Source of the DNA: FEN-727 sp036508635
GTDB lineage: Bacteria; Actinomycetota; Geothermincolia; Fen-727; Anoxymicrobiaceae
DNA: 7,044 bases
NCBI GenBank assembly: GCA_036508635.1
Contig: DATCGY010000262.1
Location: forward strand, 1-7,044
Direction: 5' to 3'
The position numbers and the translations under genes are program-made. A model generated the notes under the pieces. That model was not told the origin of the DNA, did no database searches, and saw only the letters and a list, made by a program, of their open reading frames with translations. This document shows, one piece after another, positions 1 through 5,898 of this stretch (its first letter is position 1; each line of letters begins with the position of its first letter).

Positions 1-62
1 CTTTGAGACCGAGACATGTAATACCTTTCCGAGCCCCACCACCAATGTGACGGCCTACGGCT

Positions 63-84
63 CATGGCGGTTGAGCGCGCCATG
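63..84. repeat. Small inverted repeat (7-bp arms, 8-nt loop)
   Basis: CATGGCG at 63-69 pairs with CGCCATG at 78-84 around an 8-nt loop. It lies just before the larger palindrome at 92-153. There is no T-tract directly after it, so it is not a standard intrinsic terminator. It may be part of the same intergenic repeat element. Confidence 0.4.
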
Positions 85-91
85 TATCAAG

Positions 92-153
92 GGGCCAGGT
101 CTTTTATTGTTTGTGGTTAGTCAGCTTGAAATAAACAATAAAAGACCTGGCCC
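92..153. repeat. Perfect 21-bp inverted repeat, REP/MITE-like palindrome
   Basis: Positions 92-112 and 133-153 are exact reverse complements over 21 bp, separated by a 20-nt loop (113-132). Each arm has a GC-rich outer part (GGGCCAGG / CCTGGCCC) and an AT-rich inner part (TCTTTTATTGTTT and its complement). The arms are too long and too perfect for a simple terminator, and the AT-rich part sits next to the loop rather than after the stem. Dispersed palindromes of this general form (an AGACCTGRCCC-type outer end) are, from general knowledge, often mobilised by IS200-like Y1/REP transposases. No transposase is present here. It could also act as a transcript-end stabiliser upstream of the methyltransferase. 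The repeat itself is certain; its identity is inferred. Confidence 0.85.
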
Positions 154-225
154 TAGTCTCCCCTAATCTTGTTATGAAGATAGTAAACTGGTTCCATCTG
201 CATTCGACATGGACGGGAGAGCCTC

Positions 226-894
226 ATGGATCAGGAACGGGGAGGACATTACAGTCACGCGCTTCGCTACGCGTGGTTGACGTCCATATACGATCCGGTA
301 GTTCGCTGGACCTGCAGGGAAAGTAAATTCAAAGCCGCGCTCGTTCAGCAGGCCGGAGTGTCGCCCGGCGACGAAGTCCTGGACCTGGGCTGCGGGACGG
401 CAACGCTCACCATACAAGTCAAGGAGGCCTGTCCCGGGGCCGAACTGGTAGGGCTCGATGGGAGCAATCAGATACTGGACATTGCCAGAGACAAAGCCGC
501 TGAAGCGGGTGCCCGTCTGACCTTTGTTCATGCGTTGTCCTACGAGATACCTTACGAGAACGACCGCTTCGAACGAGTCGTATCGAGCTTCTTCTTTCAT
601 CACCTGAACAAGGACGACAAGGAAAGGACGCTGGCAGAGGTATACCGCGTTTTGAAGCCCGGTGGCGAACTGTATATCGCGGACTGGGGCAAGCCCCCCA
701 ACGCGTTTTTCCGAGTCGCTTTCGGGATAGTCCAGCTCCTCGACGGATTCGAGACGACGCGGGATAGCGTCGAAGGCCGGCTTCCCGTCTATATGGAGAA
801 CGTCGGCCTTGCGGGAGTTGCCGAGACCGAAAGGGTTCTCACACCCCTGGGCAGTGTCTCCCTCTACAAGGCGGCGAAACCTGCCGAGAGATAA
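226..894 (+). CDS. Class I SAM-dependent methyltransferase, UbiE/COQ5-like
   Basis: A 222-residue predicted cytoplasmic enzyme that transfers a methyl group from S-adenosylmethionine; the acceptor cannot be read from the sequence. It has a Rossmann-type methyltransferase core: motif I DLGCGT at residues 53-58 (SAM glycine loop), the acidic residue of motif II at D78 in VGLDGS, a motif near 118-127 (RVVSSFFFHHL) and post-motif LKPGGELYIADWG at 143-155. The ~45-residue N-terminal helical region (YDPVVRW) and overall length match UbiE/MenG-like and related small-molecule methyltransferases. The C-terminal part around 165-222 would hold the substrate-specific cap. The ATG at 226 is supported by GGGAG at 215-219, six bases upstream. 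The gene is convergent with the esterase remnant, 12 bp away, and no menaquinone or ubiquinone genes adjoin it, so an ubiE name is not warranted. The family call is secure, the substrate unknown. Confidence 0.9.
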   Translation: MDQERGGHYSHALRYAWLTSIYDPVVRWTCRESKFKAALVQQAGVSPGDEVLDLGCGTATLTIQVKEACPGAELVGLDGSNQILDIARDKAAEAGARLTFVHALSYEIPYENDRFERVVSSFFFHHLNKDDKERTLAEVYRVLKPGGELYIADWGKPPNAFFRVAFGIVQLLDGFETTRDSVEGRLPVYMENVGLAGVAETERVLTPLGSVSLYKAAKPAER

Positions 895-906
895 GCCATC
901 AGGCCG

Positions 907-1242
907 TCACAGACCCGGATAGAACTGCGCGTAGAAGCTGTCTGCGAGGTTGCACGCGTTATTCTCGAGCCCGGCTTTGACGGTGAAAGGTACCTGTAGC
1001 TCGATGTTCCTATCCGTAGCCGCCTGGTAGTCGGGCCATGCAAAAACGCCTTTGGTGTTAGGGTCGCCGGTCTTCACGAACCTCGTCCAGTAGCCGATCA
1101 TCTCGTCCGAGAGCCGCAGGTCGTCCTGGTAATACTTGTCGATGAACAGGCTCCTAAGATCGCGAAGCGTTCCCTCGAGGACAAGGCTCGACCACGAGCG
1201 CTTCACGCCGTCCGGCAGGCTGCCCTTCACGATGGTACCGGT
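907..1242 (-). pseudogene. C-terminal remnant of a type-B carboxylesterase
   Basis: About 110 codons are open, ending at TGA 907-909 and limited upstream by an in-frame stop at 1243-1245. The segment LSDEMIGYWTRFVKTGDPN is the hallmark C-terminal part of type-B carboxylesterases (alpha/beta hydrolases), followed by the usual W-P-x-Y region and a C-terminal NLADSFYAQF helix. The rest of the ~500-residue enzyme is missing, including the catalytic Ser, Glu/Asp and His and the oxyanion loop. A GTG at 1228-1230 could start a ~107-residue product, but it would have no esterase activity and no clear ribosome site. Its 5' part overlaps the 3' end of the Fe-S protein gene in another frame, which suggests a deletion or recombination joined the two. 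Family assignment is fairly sure; expression is unlikely. Confidence 0.7.
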
Positions 1243-1969
1243 TCAGCGGGCAAACCTTTTGGCATTCGAGGCATTTGACCCAGTAGTTGTAGCCGGCGGT
1301 GTTGAACACGAGCTCGCGGTTCTCCGGGCTCCTGTCGGCGGCAAACGCCAGCGGGTATATCGCGTGCCCGATCGATGTGCGACCGCACATCACCTTGTTG
1401 AAGTTGCCTTCCTCGAACGCGTTGTTCGGGCATGACTCGATGCACGCCGTGCACCCCGGCGGGCACGGGAGCTCCTCGACGATGGAGCTGGGCTCGAGTT
1501 CCGCCGTCGTTACGACCGCCCCGAACCGGAGGCGCGACCCGAACTTCTCGTTCAGGACGAGACCGCCCTTACCGATGGCGCCCAGGCCGCCGAGCACCGC
1601 CGCATGCTTCAACGAGAGAAGCCCCCAGGCACCGGTCTCCTCTACTTTGAGCGGAGCGTATGCCGGAACGGGCACGGCGAGCTCCCCTCCGGCTTCGATG
1701 TGGCGAACCACGTCCAGGGCCAGGCTGTCCAGCTCGTTATACGTCGTGTGATAGCTGCGGTGCAGGAAATACAGGCTATATTCGGGCGAGTAGAAGATCC
1801 CCCGCGGGATCGCCCTCGCAAGCACGATGACGGTACGGGCTCCCTTAAGGAGAGTGGACGGGTGGTGCGCTTCCGGCGCTTCCTCGAAACGCTCAACCGG
1901 CGCAAACCCGACCGCGTCGACCCGTTCACCCAGCCAATCGACGATGTCGCTTCGATTGGTGATATCCAT
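1154..1969 (-). CDS. Epoxyqueuosine-reductase-like double [4Fe-4S] protein
   Basis: A 271-residue soluble iron-sulfur protein. Residues ~1-160 resemble the N-terminal domain of QueG-like proteins, including HAAVLGGLGAIGKGGLVLNEKFGSRLRFGAVVT at about 122-154. The ferredoxin part has eight cysteines: C169, C173, C176, C180 (followed by Pro), C195, then C233, C236 and C240 (followed by Pro), enough for two [4Fe-4S] clusters. True QueG is ~350-380 residues with extra C-terminal sequence, so this belongs to the shorter anaerobe-type branch; its substrate is unknown and it should not be named queG. The ATG at 1969 has AAAGGA five bases upstream. The family domain seems to end near residue 244 (CPLNR); the following ~27 residues are read out of frame through the carboxylesterase remnant and look non-native. 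It lies 113 bp downstream of the seleno-thioredoxin gene on the same strand. Confidence 0.8.
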   Translation of the reverse strand: MDITNRSDIVDWLGERVDAVGFAPVERFEEAPEAHHPSTLLKGARTVIVLARAIPRGIFYSPEYSLYFLHRSYHTTYNELDSLALDVVRHIEAGGELAVPVPAYAPLKVEETGAWGLLSLKHAAVLGGLGAIGKGGLVLNEKFGSRLRFGAVVTTAELEPSSIVEELPCPPGCTACIESCPNNAFEEGNFNKVMCGRTSIGHAIYPLAFAADRSPENRELVFNTAGYNYWVKCLECQKVCPLNRYHREGQPAGRREALVVEPCPRGNASRS

Positions 1970-1993
1970 CGGATTCCTTTCGTCTGCATGTCG

Positions 1994-2022
1994 ATTCTAT
2001 TCGATCAGATTGCGCGTGGCCA
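1994..2022 (-). promoter_or_regulatory. Candidate sigma70-type promoter for the Fe-S protein
   Basis: On the minus strand, TAGAAT (complement of 1994-1999) is a good -10 box, preceded at 17-bp spacing by TGGCCA (complement of 2017-2022), a 4/6 match to the -35 consensus. Initiation would fall near 1987, leaving a short leader that holds the AAAGGA ribosome site. If used, the Fe-S gene is transcribed separately from the selenoprotein gene. Found by pattern only. Confidence 0.3.
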
Positions 2023-2082
2023 TGAGTAAATATGATGGATCTTAATCACCAGGGGAAGCAGTGAAGTGATGCTGACTTTAGC

Positions 2083-2763
2083 TCAGTGACTGCCGGCGGT
2101 TTTTTCAAACCCCAGTTGAAGGGCTTCAGGGTTGCCTCCGAGCTGCCTTTCGAGCACCTTTCCGGTGGCGTCGATGAAGATATACGTTGGAACGCCCTGG
2201 ATGTTGAGGCTTTGCGCGGCCGGGTCGTTGTTGGCGTCTATCTTCCGGACCGAGACTTTGCCCTGGTACTGCTGTGCGAGCCCATCGACGACAGGCGCCA
2301 TCTCCTGGCAAACTCCTCACGTGTCCGTATAGACGTCCAGAAGGGTGGGCCGACCATTGACCACCAGGCTGGCATATTGGCTGCTACCGCCGCCCCCTCC
2401 GCTGAGGAGCGCCAGGACGACTACAACCACCGCGATCACAACGACGGTGCCCGCGCCGTAGATCCATGGCGCGAGATACCACGGTTTCCCGGAATCGGAT
2501 CCCTGGTCCGAACGCGGTAAAGTGGGCCACTCAGAGACGGCAGGGCCCGAATAGAATTGGCCTGCGCCCCCCGGCGGCGGCACCTCTCCGCCTCCCATCA
2601 ACCCGCCCTCGAACGCTTCGCGGTACGGTACGTTTTCACCAGCCGGATGCTGGCCTGCAAACGCGCTCTCGTGCCGCCCGTCCCCGGTGAAGAGGCTTGA
2701 GCCGCACCACTCACACCTCGTGAGCATGTCCGACGTCTCATCTCCGCATTCCGGGCAGCGCAT
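2083..2763 (-). CDS. Membrane-anchored zinc-ribbon/thioredoxin-like protein, probable selenoprotein (Sec-Gly-Val-Cys)
   Basis: Reading through one in-frame TGA (2317-2319) gives a 226-residue protein. Domains in order: a zinc ribbon with C3-x2-C6 and C17-x2-C20; a Gly/Pro/Ser-rich linker (~25-95); one transmembrane helix at ~100-121 (a run of Val, Ile, Ala and Leu after WYLAPWIYGAG); a five-Gly linker; and a thioredoxin fold at ~129-226. In that fold the strand TLLDVYTDT leads into U149-G150-V151-C152, then the helix QEMAPVVDGLAQQY, and Q-G-V-P192-T-Y supplies the cis-proline. TGA falls exactly on the first catalytic cysteine of CxxC, and clear thioredoxin homology continues in frame after it, so selenocysteine is the best reading. 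Basic residues precede the helix, suggesting a cytoplasmic N-terminus and an extracytoplasmic thioredoxin domain, i.e. a thiol-disulfide or peroxide-handling role outside the membrane. The ATG at 2763 is preferred because AGGGAG lies six bases upstream; a GTG at 2784 would add seven residues without a visible site. Alternatives are a nonsense mutation or a base-call error from TGC/TGT. Confidence 0.75.
2280..2296 (-). promoter_or_regulatory. Candidate bacterial SECIS hairpin
   Basis: Counting from the base after the UGA, nucleotides 21-37 of the mRNA (GCCUGUCGUCGAUGGGC) fold as a 7-bp stem, GCCUGUC with GAUGGGC (five Watson-Crick pairs plus two adjacent G-U wobbles), closed by a three-base loop G-U-C that starts 28 nt after the UGA. 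From established models, bacterial SECIS elements lie within the coding region just after the UGA, with a small apical loop about 16-37 nt away and a G in its first two positions; the E. coli elements rely on a G-U in the loop. This hairpin fits those points. A second, closer hairpin (2297-2309: GCCA/UGGC, loop GGAGA) is also possible but its loop starts only 12 nt after the UGA. Folding was done by eye. Confidence 0.5.
2317..2319 (-). other. Putative selenocysteine (UGA recoding) codon
   Basis: In-frame TGA at codon 149 of the zinc-ribbon/thioredoxin gene. It occupies the first active-site cysteine position (T-D-T-U-G-V-C), where UxxC variants of thioredoxin-like proteins are known in bacteria that insert selenocysteine. 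Decoding would need SelA, SelB, SelC and SelD, none of which lie in this window. Confidence 0.7.
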
Positions 2764-2960
2764 CAGTGTCTCCCTCGCGTTCACACAAGCGTGGCAGGTG
2801 CCGTACGGCGTCCCACTAGGTAATGTCGTCTCACCAGGGAGGGTGCTTTAGCCCGTGGGTCCATCAGACGGGGGGCGGCTTTATGGGGTAAGCGGTTGCT
2901 CCCCCCGCGGTCCGGGAGCCGTCGTCATAGCGAGCCGGGCGAAGAGCGCGTGACTCGTCT
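2764..2960. other. Intergenic region between abfD and the selenoprotein gene
   Basis: This 197-bp GC-rich stretch holds no convincing gene. It contains G-runs and a GC-rich hairpin (GCTCCC at 2898-2903 with GGGAGC at 2914-2919, 10-nt loop) plus CCCGT/ACGGG arms at 2852-2856 and 2868-2872. Neither is followed by a T-tract on the minus strand, so they are not standard intrinsic terminators for abfD, though they may slow or end transcription. No strong promoter for the selenoprotein gene was recognised. Confidence 0.4.
2770..2775 (-). promoter_or_regulatory. Ribosome binding site deciding the selenoprotein start
   Basis: AGGGAG on the minus strand lies six bases before the ATG at 2761-2763, favouring this start over the GTG at 2782-2784, which has no purine-rich stretch upstream. 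With this start the protein begins Met-Arg-Cys-Pro-Glu-Cys, with the zinc ribbon at the very N-terminus, as is typical of such proteins. Confidence 0.6.
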
Positions 2961-4412
2961 TTAGTCTTCGATGCCCGCGACCCGCCTGGCGAGACCGACC
3001 TTCTCGTCGAGGTCGGCGAGCCGGGCGATCATGATCCGCTGTGCTTGTGGGGAACCGGCGCCGTGCATGCTCTCGGTGAGGTACGCCGCCGCGCCGCACC
3101 CAACCGTCACGTTCTCGATCAGTCGAGTGACTTTCATGCGGTCGAGTGTCGGCACGCCATCGATGCCCCTCAGGTACTTGTCCAGGTACGCGGCGATGTC
3201 GGGGTTCTCGAAATCTTTCTGGGATGGCATTGTCACCAGGATGCCGCCGGCCAGGTCTTGCGCGAGACGCGCGATCTCGAACGGGAACCGGGTGACGTTG
3301 AGCTTGCAGATGTTGGCGAGCAGCGGGTCGACGTCGTAATTGCCCGCGGGTGTCTCCAGGCCCATGGCGCTGCAAGCGATGCCGCAAGAGAACAGCGTCT
3401 CATTGAGATGGACCATCTCGACTATCTTGTCGCGCACGTGACTTGCCTTCGCCGAGCCCTGCATCTGTGAAGCAAGCTGCGCCGCCCCGATGATCACGTC
3501 GCCGACGCCGACCTTGCACCCGCCGTAGCTCTGCCGGTGGAACGCCGCGAAGCGCTCGATGACTTTGCCGCTCTGGTCGGTCTCGCCGCACATGAACACG
3601 CGCTCGTTGGGGATGAAGACATCGTCGAATATCACGAGAGCCTCCTGGCTCCCGTAGGTGGGGTTGCCGACATCGAGCGGGACTCCCTCGACCTTGCGCG
3701 TATCGGAGGGCTGCCGGCCGAGGATGAACGTAATTCCTTTCGCACCTGCCGGTACCGCGAACGATACGGCGTAATCCTCCTCGCCCTTGCGCATCGCCGT
3801 CGTCGGCATTACCAGTATCTCGTGTGAGTTCAGAGCGCCGGTCTGGTGCGCCTTCGCGCCGCGGACCACGATGCCTTCGGGCGAGCGGTCGACGACGTGT
3901 ACGAACATGTCGGGGTCCGCCTGCTGGCCGGGCCGGAGCGAGCGGTCGCCCTTCACGTCGGTCATCGCACCTTCGACGACGATGTTCTCGTCCTGAACCC
4001 ATTCGATGTAATCTTTGAGGCGACTGTGGTAATCGGTCCCATGCACCTGGTCGCACTCGTAGGTTACCGAGTAGAGGGCGTTGAAGCCGTCCATGCCCAC
4101 GCACCTCTGGAAGCAGGTCGCGGTCCTGCGGCCGAGCAGCCTCTGCATGAGGACCTTGTCAACAAGGTCACCGGTGTCCTGGTGGATGTGCGCGAAGCGG
4201 CTTATCTTTTTACCAGTGAGATGGGAGGTCGCATAGAGCAGGCCCTCGGCCTCCGGTTCTTCGCCGGTGTTGTACGACTCCGCGACCGCGTTCGCGGAAG
4301 GCCGGACGAGCGGGTGGTCGACAGTGCATTCGCACCGCTCTCCGAGAACGAACACGTTGCGGTCAAGCCCTCTAAGGCTGTCGAGATACGCTACCGGGTC
4401 GCTGATCTTCAT
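2961..4412 (-). CDS. abfD: 4-Hydroxybutyryl-CoA dehydratase / vinylacetyl-CoA delta-isomerase
   Basis: A 483-residue enzyme of the 4-hydroxyphenylacetate-3-hydroxylase/acyl-CoA dehydrogenase fold. It converts 4-hydroxybutyryl-CoA to crotonyl-CoA by a radical mechanism using FAD and an oxygen-sensitive [4Fe-4S] cluster, and isomerises vinylacetyl-CoA. The cluster ligands known from the Clostridium aminobutyricum enzyme (C99, C103, H292, C299) are present as C100-x3-C104 and H292-x6-C299. Other residues known to matter also line up: T191 in QTGALNSHE, E257, Y296, K300 and E447 with A452 in TESMHGAG. Length is close to the ~490 residues of characterised enzymes, so it looks complete. Retention of the cluster ligands separates it from HpaB-type monooxygenases. 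The ATG at 4412 follows GGGGGTGA (complement of 4416-4423), a near-complete Shine-Dalgarno. The enzyme acts in 4-aminobutyrate/succinate fermentation or 4-hydroxybutyrate cycles, but no CoA-transferase, 4-hydroxybutyrate dehydrogenase or crotonyl-CoA enzyme is beside it, so its pathway here is open. Confidence 0.93.
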   Translation of the reverse strand: MKISDPVAYLDSLRGLDRNVFVLGERCECTVDHPLVRPSANAVAESYNTGEEPEAEGLLYATSHLTGKKISRFAHIHQDTGDLVDKVLMQRLLGRRTATCFQRCVGMDGFNALYSVTYECDQVHGTDYHSRLKDYIEWVQDENIVVEGAMTDVKGDRSLRPGQQADPDMFVHVVDRSPEGIVVRGAKAHQTGALNSHEILVMPTTAMRKGEEDYAVSFAVPAGAKGITFILGRQPSDTRKVEGVPLDVGNPTYGSQEALVIFDDVFIPNERVFMCGETDQSGKVIERFAAFHRQSYGGCKVGVGDVIIGAAQLASQMQGSAKASHVRDKIVEMVHLNETLFSCGIACSAMGLETPAGNYDVDPLLANICKLNVTRFPFEIARLAQDLAGGILVTMPSQKDFENPDIAAYLDKYLRGIDGVPTLDRMKVTRLIENVTVGCGAAAYLTESMHGAGSPQAQRIMIARLADLDEKVGLARRVAGIED

Positions 4413-4555
4413 CTCTCACCCCCGCGGTTCACGATATGTCACGTATCAAGACTACAACAAACCACGCCGGCATTGAACGATAGTCGTCAACCCGGGGCCG
4501 AGGCTCCCAGCGGGCGAAATGAAGGCTGCGCGCGGGGGTTGCGCGGCTGCGGGCT

Positions 4556-5851
4556 TCACAGAATCCAGCCGGGCCGCTGCCGGCAGGCTTCCTCCATGTA
4601 CTCGAGCAACCACGGTTCGACCTCGGGGGCCAGGTAGAAAACCGGATGCAGGAGGTTCCGCCCCGGCTCTATCAGCCCTTCGCGCTCCGCGATTGACACG
4701 AGCTCGCAACCGGCGTAGATCCTTATGCCGACCGTGACCCTGACGGATTCGGGCTCGAGCTCTTCGACGAAACAGATGCTCTCCTCGACGCTCTCGCGCG
4801 TCTCGCCCGGGCCGCCCAGCATCAGGAAGCAGAAGTAGCTCAAGCCGGCCTCGCGGGTCGAACGGACCGACTCCAGGATCTGCTCTTTGCCGAAGCCTTT
4901 GCGCAGCGACGCGAGCATGTCCTCCGAGCCGCTCTCGTTTCCGATGCTCAACGTATAGCAGCCCGCTTCGCGCATGAGGTCAAACAGCTCCGGGTCGTTG
5001 AAAGCGGGGCTGTAGCTCGCTCCCCATGTCAAGTTCAGCTTGCGCGAGGCCAGTTCGCGGCACAGGCGCCTAGCGTAGTCGCGTGGGTAGTTGAACAGGG
5101 AGTCCGTGAACATGACCGTTTTTATACCCAGCTCGTCCAGCGCCTGCGCTTCGTCCGCCACGAGGACCGGGTCGCGCATGCGCACGGCGCGCCCCTCGAT
5201 GAGCGGGCTGGAGCAATATATGCATTGCATGTGACAGCCGCGGCGCGACTGGACGTTAGCCATAAAGGGCTGCCCCGCCCCCGGATTGAAGTTATAGAGG
5301 CCGACGTCGAATGCGGCATGGTCGGGCATGATGAGCCGCTCGATATCGGGGAGCGCGCCGAGGGGATTGACCCTGGAGGTACCGTCTCTCCTGAGCGCGA
5401 GGCCCGGGAGGTCTCGCGGATCTCCACCGGACTCGATCACTTCGAGCAAGCGGGGGAACGACTCCTCCCCCTCGCCGACTATGCCGAGTTCGACGTCGAG
5501 GTACTCGAGGCACTCGAGCGGGAATATCGTGAAGCCGGCCCCTCCAAGCACAATCGGCGCGCCCGACCCGGACCTGCACGCGGAGACTACTGCCCTGACC
5601 GGGGGCAGGTAGAACTCGGTGGCTTTTATGTCCTGGTTGTCGATGTTCCTTATCGATATTCCGATGCAATCGGGACTGAAGTCGGCGACGGCACGCGCGG
5701 TGTCCCGGGCGATGTCGTCGCTGAACATCAGGTCGAGCCCGGCCACCTCGTGGCCCGCGCTCCGGGCCGCCGCCGCGATCCAGGCGGTCCCGAGCGGGTA
5801 GGGTATCATGTTGTCCCTGCACTGGTTCTCGCTGATGAGCAGGACTTTCAA
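4556..5851 (-). CDS. B12-binding-domain radical SAM protein
   Basis: A 431-residue predicted cytoplasmic protein. Residues 1-~150 form a cobalamin-binding-like Rossmann domain (MKVLLISEN; GTAWIAAAARSAGHEVAGLDL; IVLGGAGFTIFP; GIVGEGEESFPRLL). The base-off histidine of the DxHxxG motif is not evident: D40-L41-M42 stands where D-x-H would be, as in many members of this class. Residues ~195-400 are the radical SAM barrel, with the [4Fe-4S] motif C206-x3-C210-x2-C213 (RRGCHMQCIYC) and a LGGPGET stretch near 352-358. A C-terminal segment (VGIRIYAGCELVSIAEREGLI) is typical of this family, which includes methylases and ring-forming enzymes of lipid, cofactor and natural-product synthesis; the reaction here cannot be assigned. 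The start is TTG at 5851, with GAAAGG (complement of 5858-5863) six bases upstream; no ATG or GTG lies upstream in frame before a stop. It is divergent from the repeat protein, and 143 bp separate it from abfD. Confidence 0.9.
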   Translation of the reverse strand: MKVLLISENQCRDNMIPYPLGTAWIAAAARSAGHEVAGLDLMFSDDIARDTARAVADFSPDCIGISIRNIDNQDIKATEFYLPPVRAVVSACRSGSGAPIVLGGAGFTIFPLECLEYLDVELGIVGEGEESFPRLLEVIESGGDPRDLPGLALRRDGTSRVNPLGALPDIERLIMPDHAAFDVGLYNFNPGAGQPFMANVQSRRGCHMQCIYCSSPLIEGRAVRMRDPVLVADEAQALDELGIKTVMFTDSLFNYPRDYARRLCRELASRKLNLTWGASYSPAFNDPELFDLMREAGCYTLSIGNESGSEDMLASLRKGFGKEQILESVRSTREAGLSYFCFLMLGGPGETRESVEESICFVEELEPESVRVTVGIRIYAGCELVSIAEREGLIEPGRNLLHPVFYLAPEVEPWLLEYMEEACRQRPGWIL

Positions 5852-5857
5852 TGCTTG

Positions 5858-5863
5858 CCTTTC
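5858..5863 (-). promoter_or_regulatory. Ribosome binding site supporting a TTG start
   Basis: GAAAGG on the minus strand lies six bases before the TTG at 5849-5851. It supports this start for the radical SAM gene, whose reading frame upstream runs only to a stop near 5899 without an ATG or GTG. The N-terminus Met-Lys-Val-Leu-Leu-Ile is typical of the B12-binding domain. Confidence 0.55.
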
Positions 5864-5886
5864 AGTCAGCCGGGGCGTTGTTCTGC

Positions 5887-5892
5887 TAATAT
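5887..5892 (+). promoter_or_regulatory. TAATAT -10 box giving a probable leaderless mRNA
   Basis: TAATAT is separated from the ATG at 5899 by only six bases (ATTTCT), so transcription should begin at or next to the start codon. No Shine-Dalgarno is visible upstream of that ATG. This arrangement is typical of leaderless genes, which are common in actinobacteria. No good -35 was seen. The same AT-rich island read on the other strand (TATATT) could be a -10 for the divergent radical SAM gene. Confidence 0.5.
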
Positions 5893-5898
5893 ATTTCT

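Larger units (their letters stand above)
2..166 (+). other. Open reading frame entering from the left edge (possible gene 3' end)
   Basis: One plus-strand frame is open from the window edge to a TAA at 164-166 (54 codons). Its first ~28 residues are rich in Thr, Ser, Pro, Asn and aromatics (for example TFPSPTTNVTAYGSW), which resembles the tail of a secreted or surface protein. The last ~25 codons run through the 92-153 inverted repeat and are therefore not ancestral coding sequence. It could be a C-terminus extended or truncated by insertion of the palindrome, or chance. No family was recognised. Confidence 0.25.

Noticed and set aside
172..603. Minus-strand open frame overlapping the methyltransferase start
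   Set aside because: No domain is recognisable and it is antisense to a clear SAM methyltransferase.
2083..2301. A separate 72-residue thioredoxin fragment starting at an internal ATG
   Set aside because: Met155 lies inside the active-site helix after the U-G-V-C motif, so a protein starting there would lack the first strand and active site. The read-through gene explains it better.
2898..2919. GC-rich hairpin downstream of abfD as an intrinsic terminator
   Set aside because: A 6-bp stem with a 10-nt loop and no U-tract on the minus strand; kept only as a note in the intergenic entry.
4473..4490. Near-palindrome TTGAACGA-TAG-TCGTCAA upstream of abfD as an operator
   Set aside because: One arm lacks a base, leaving only short perfect arms; no repressor gene or second copy is present to support it.
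3846..4637. Long plus-strand open frame (263 codons) opposite abfD
   Set aside because: It is antisense to the well-supported abfD gene and arises from GC-rich codon bias; its translation has no recognisable domain and it runs on into the neighbouring gap and gene.
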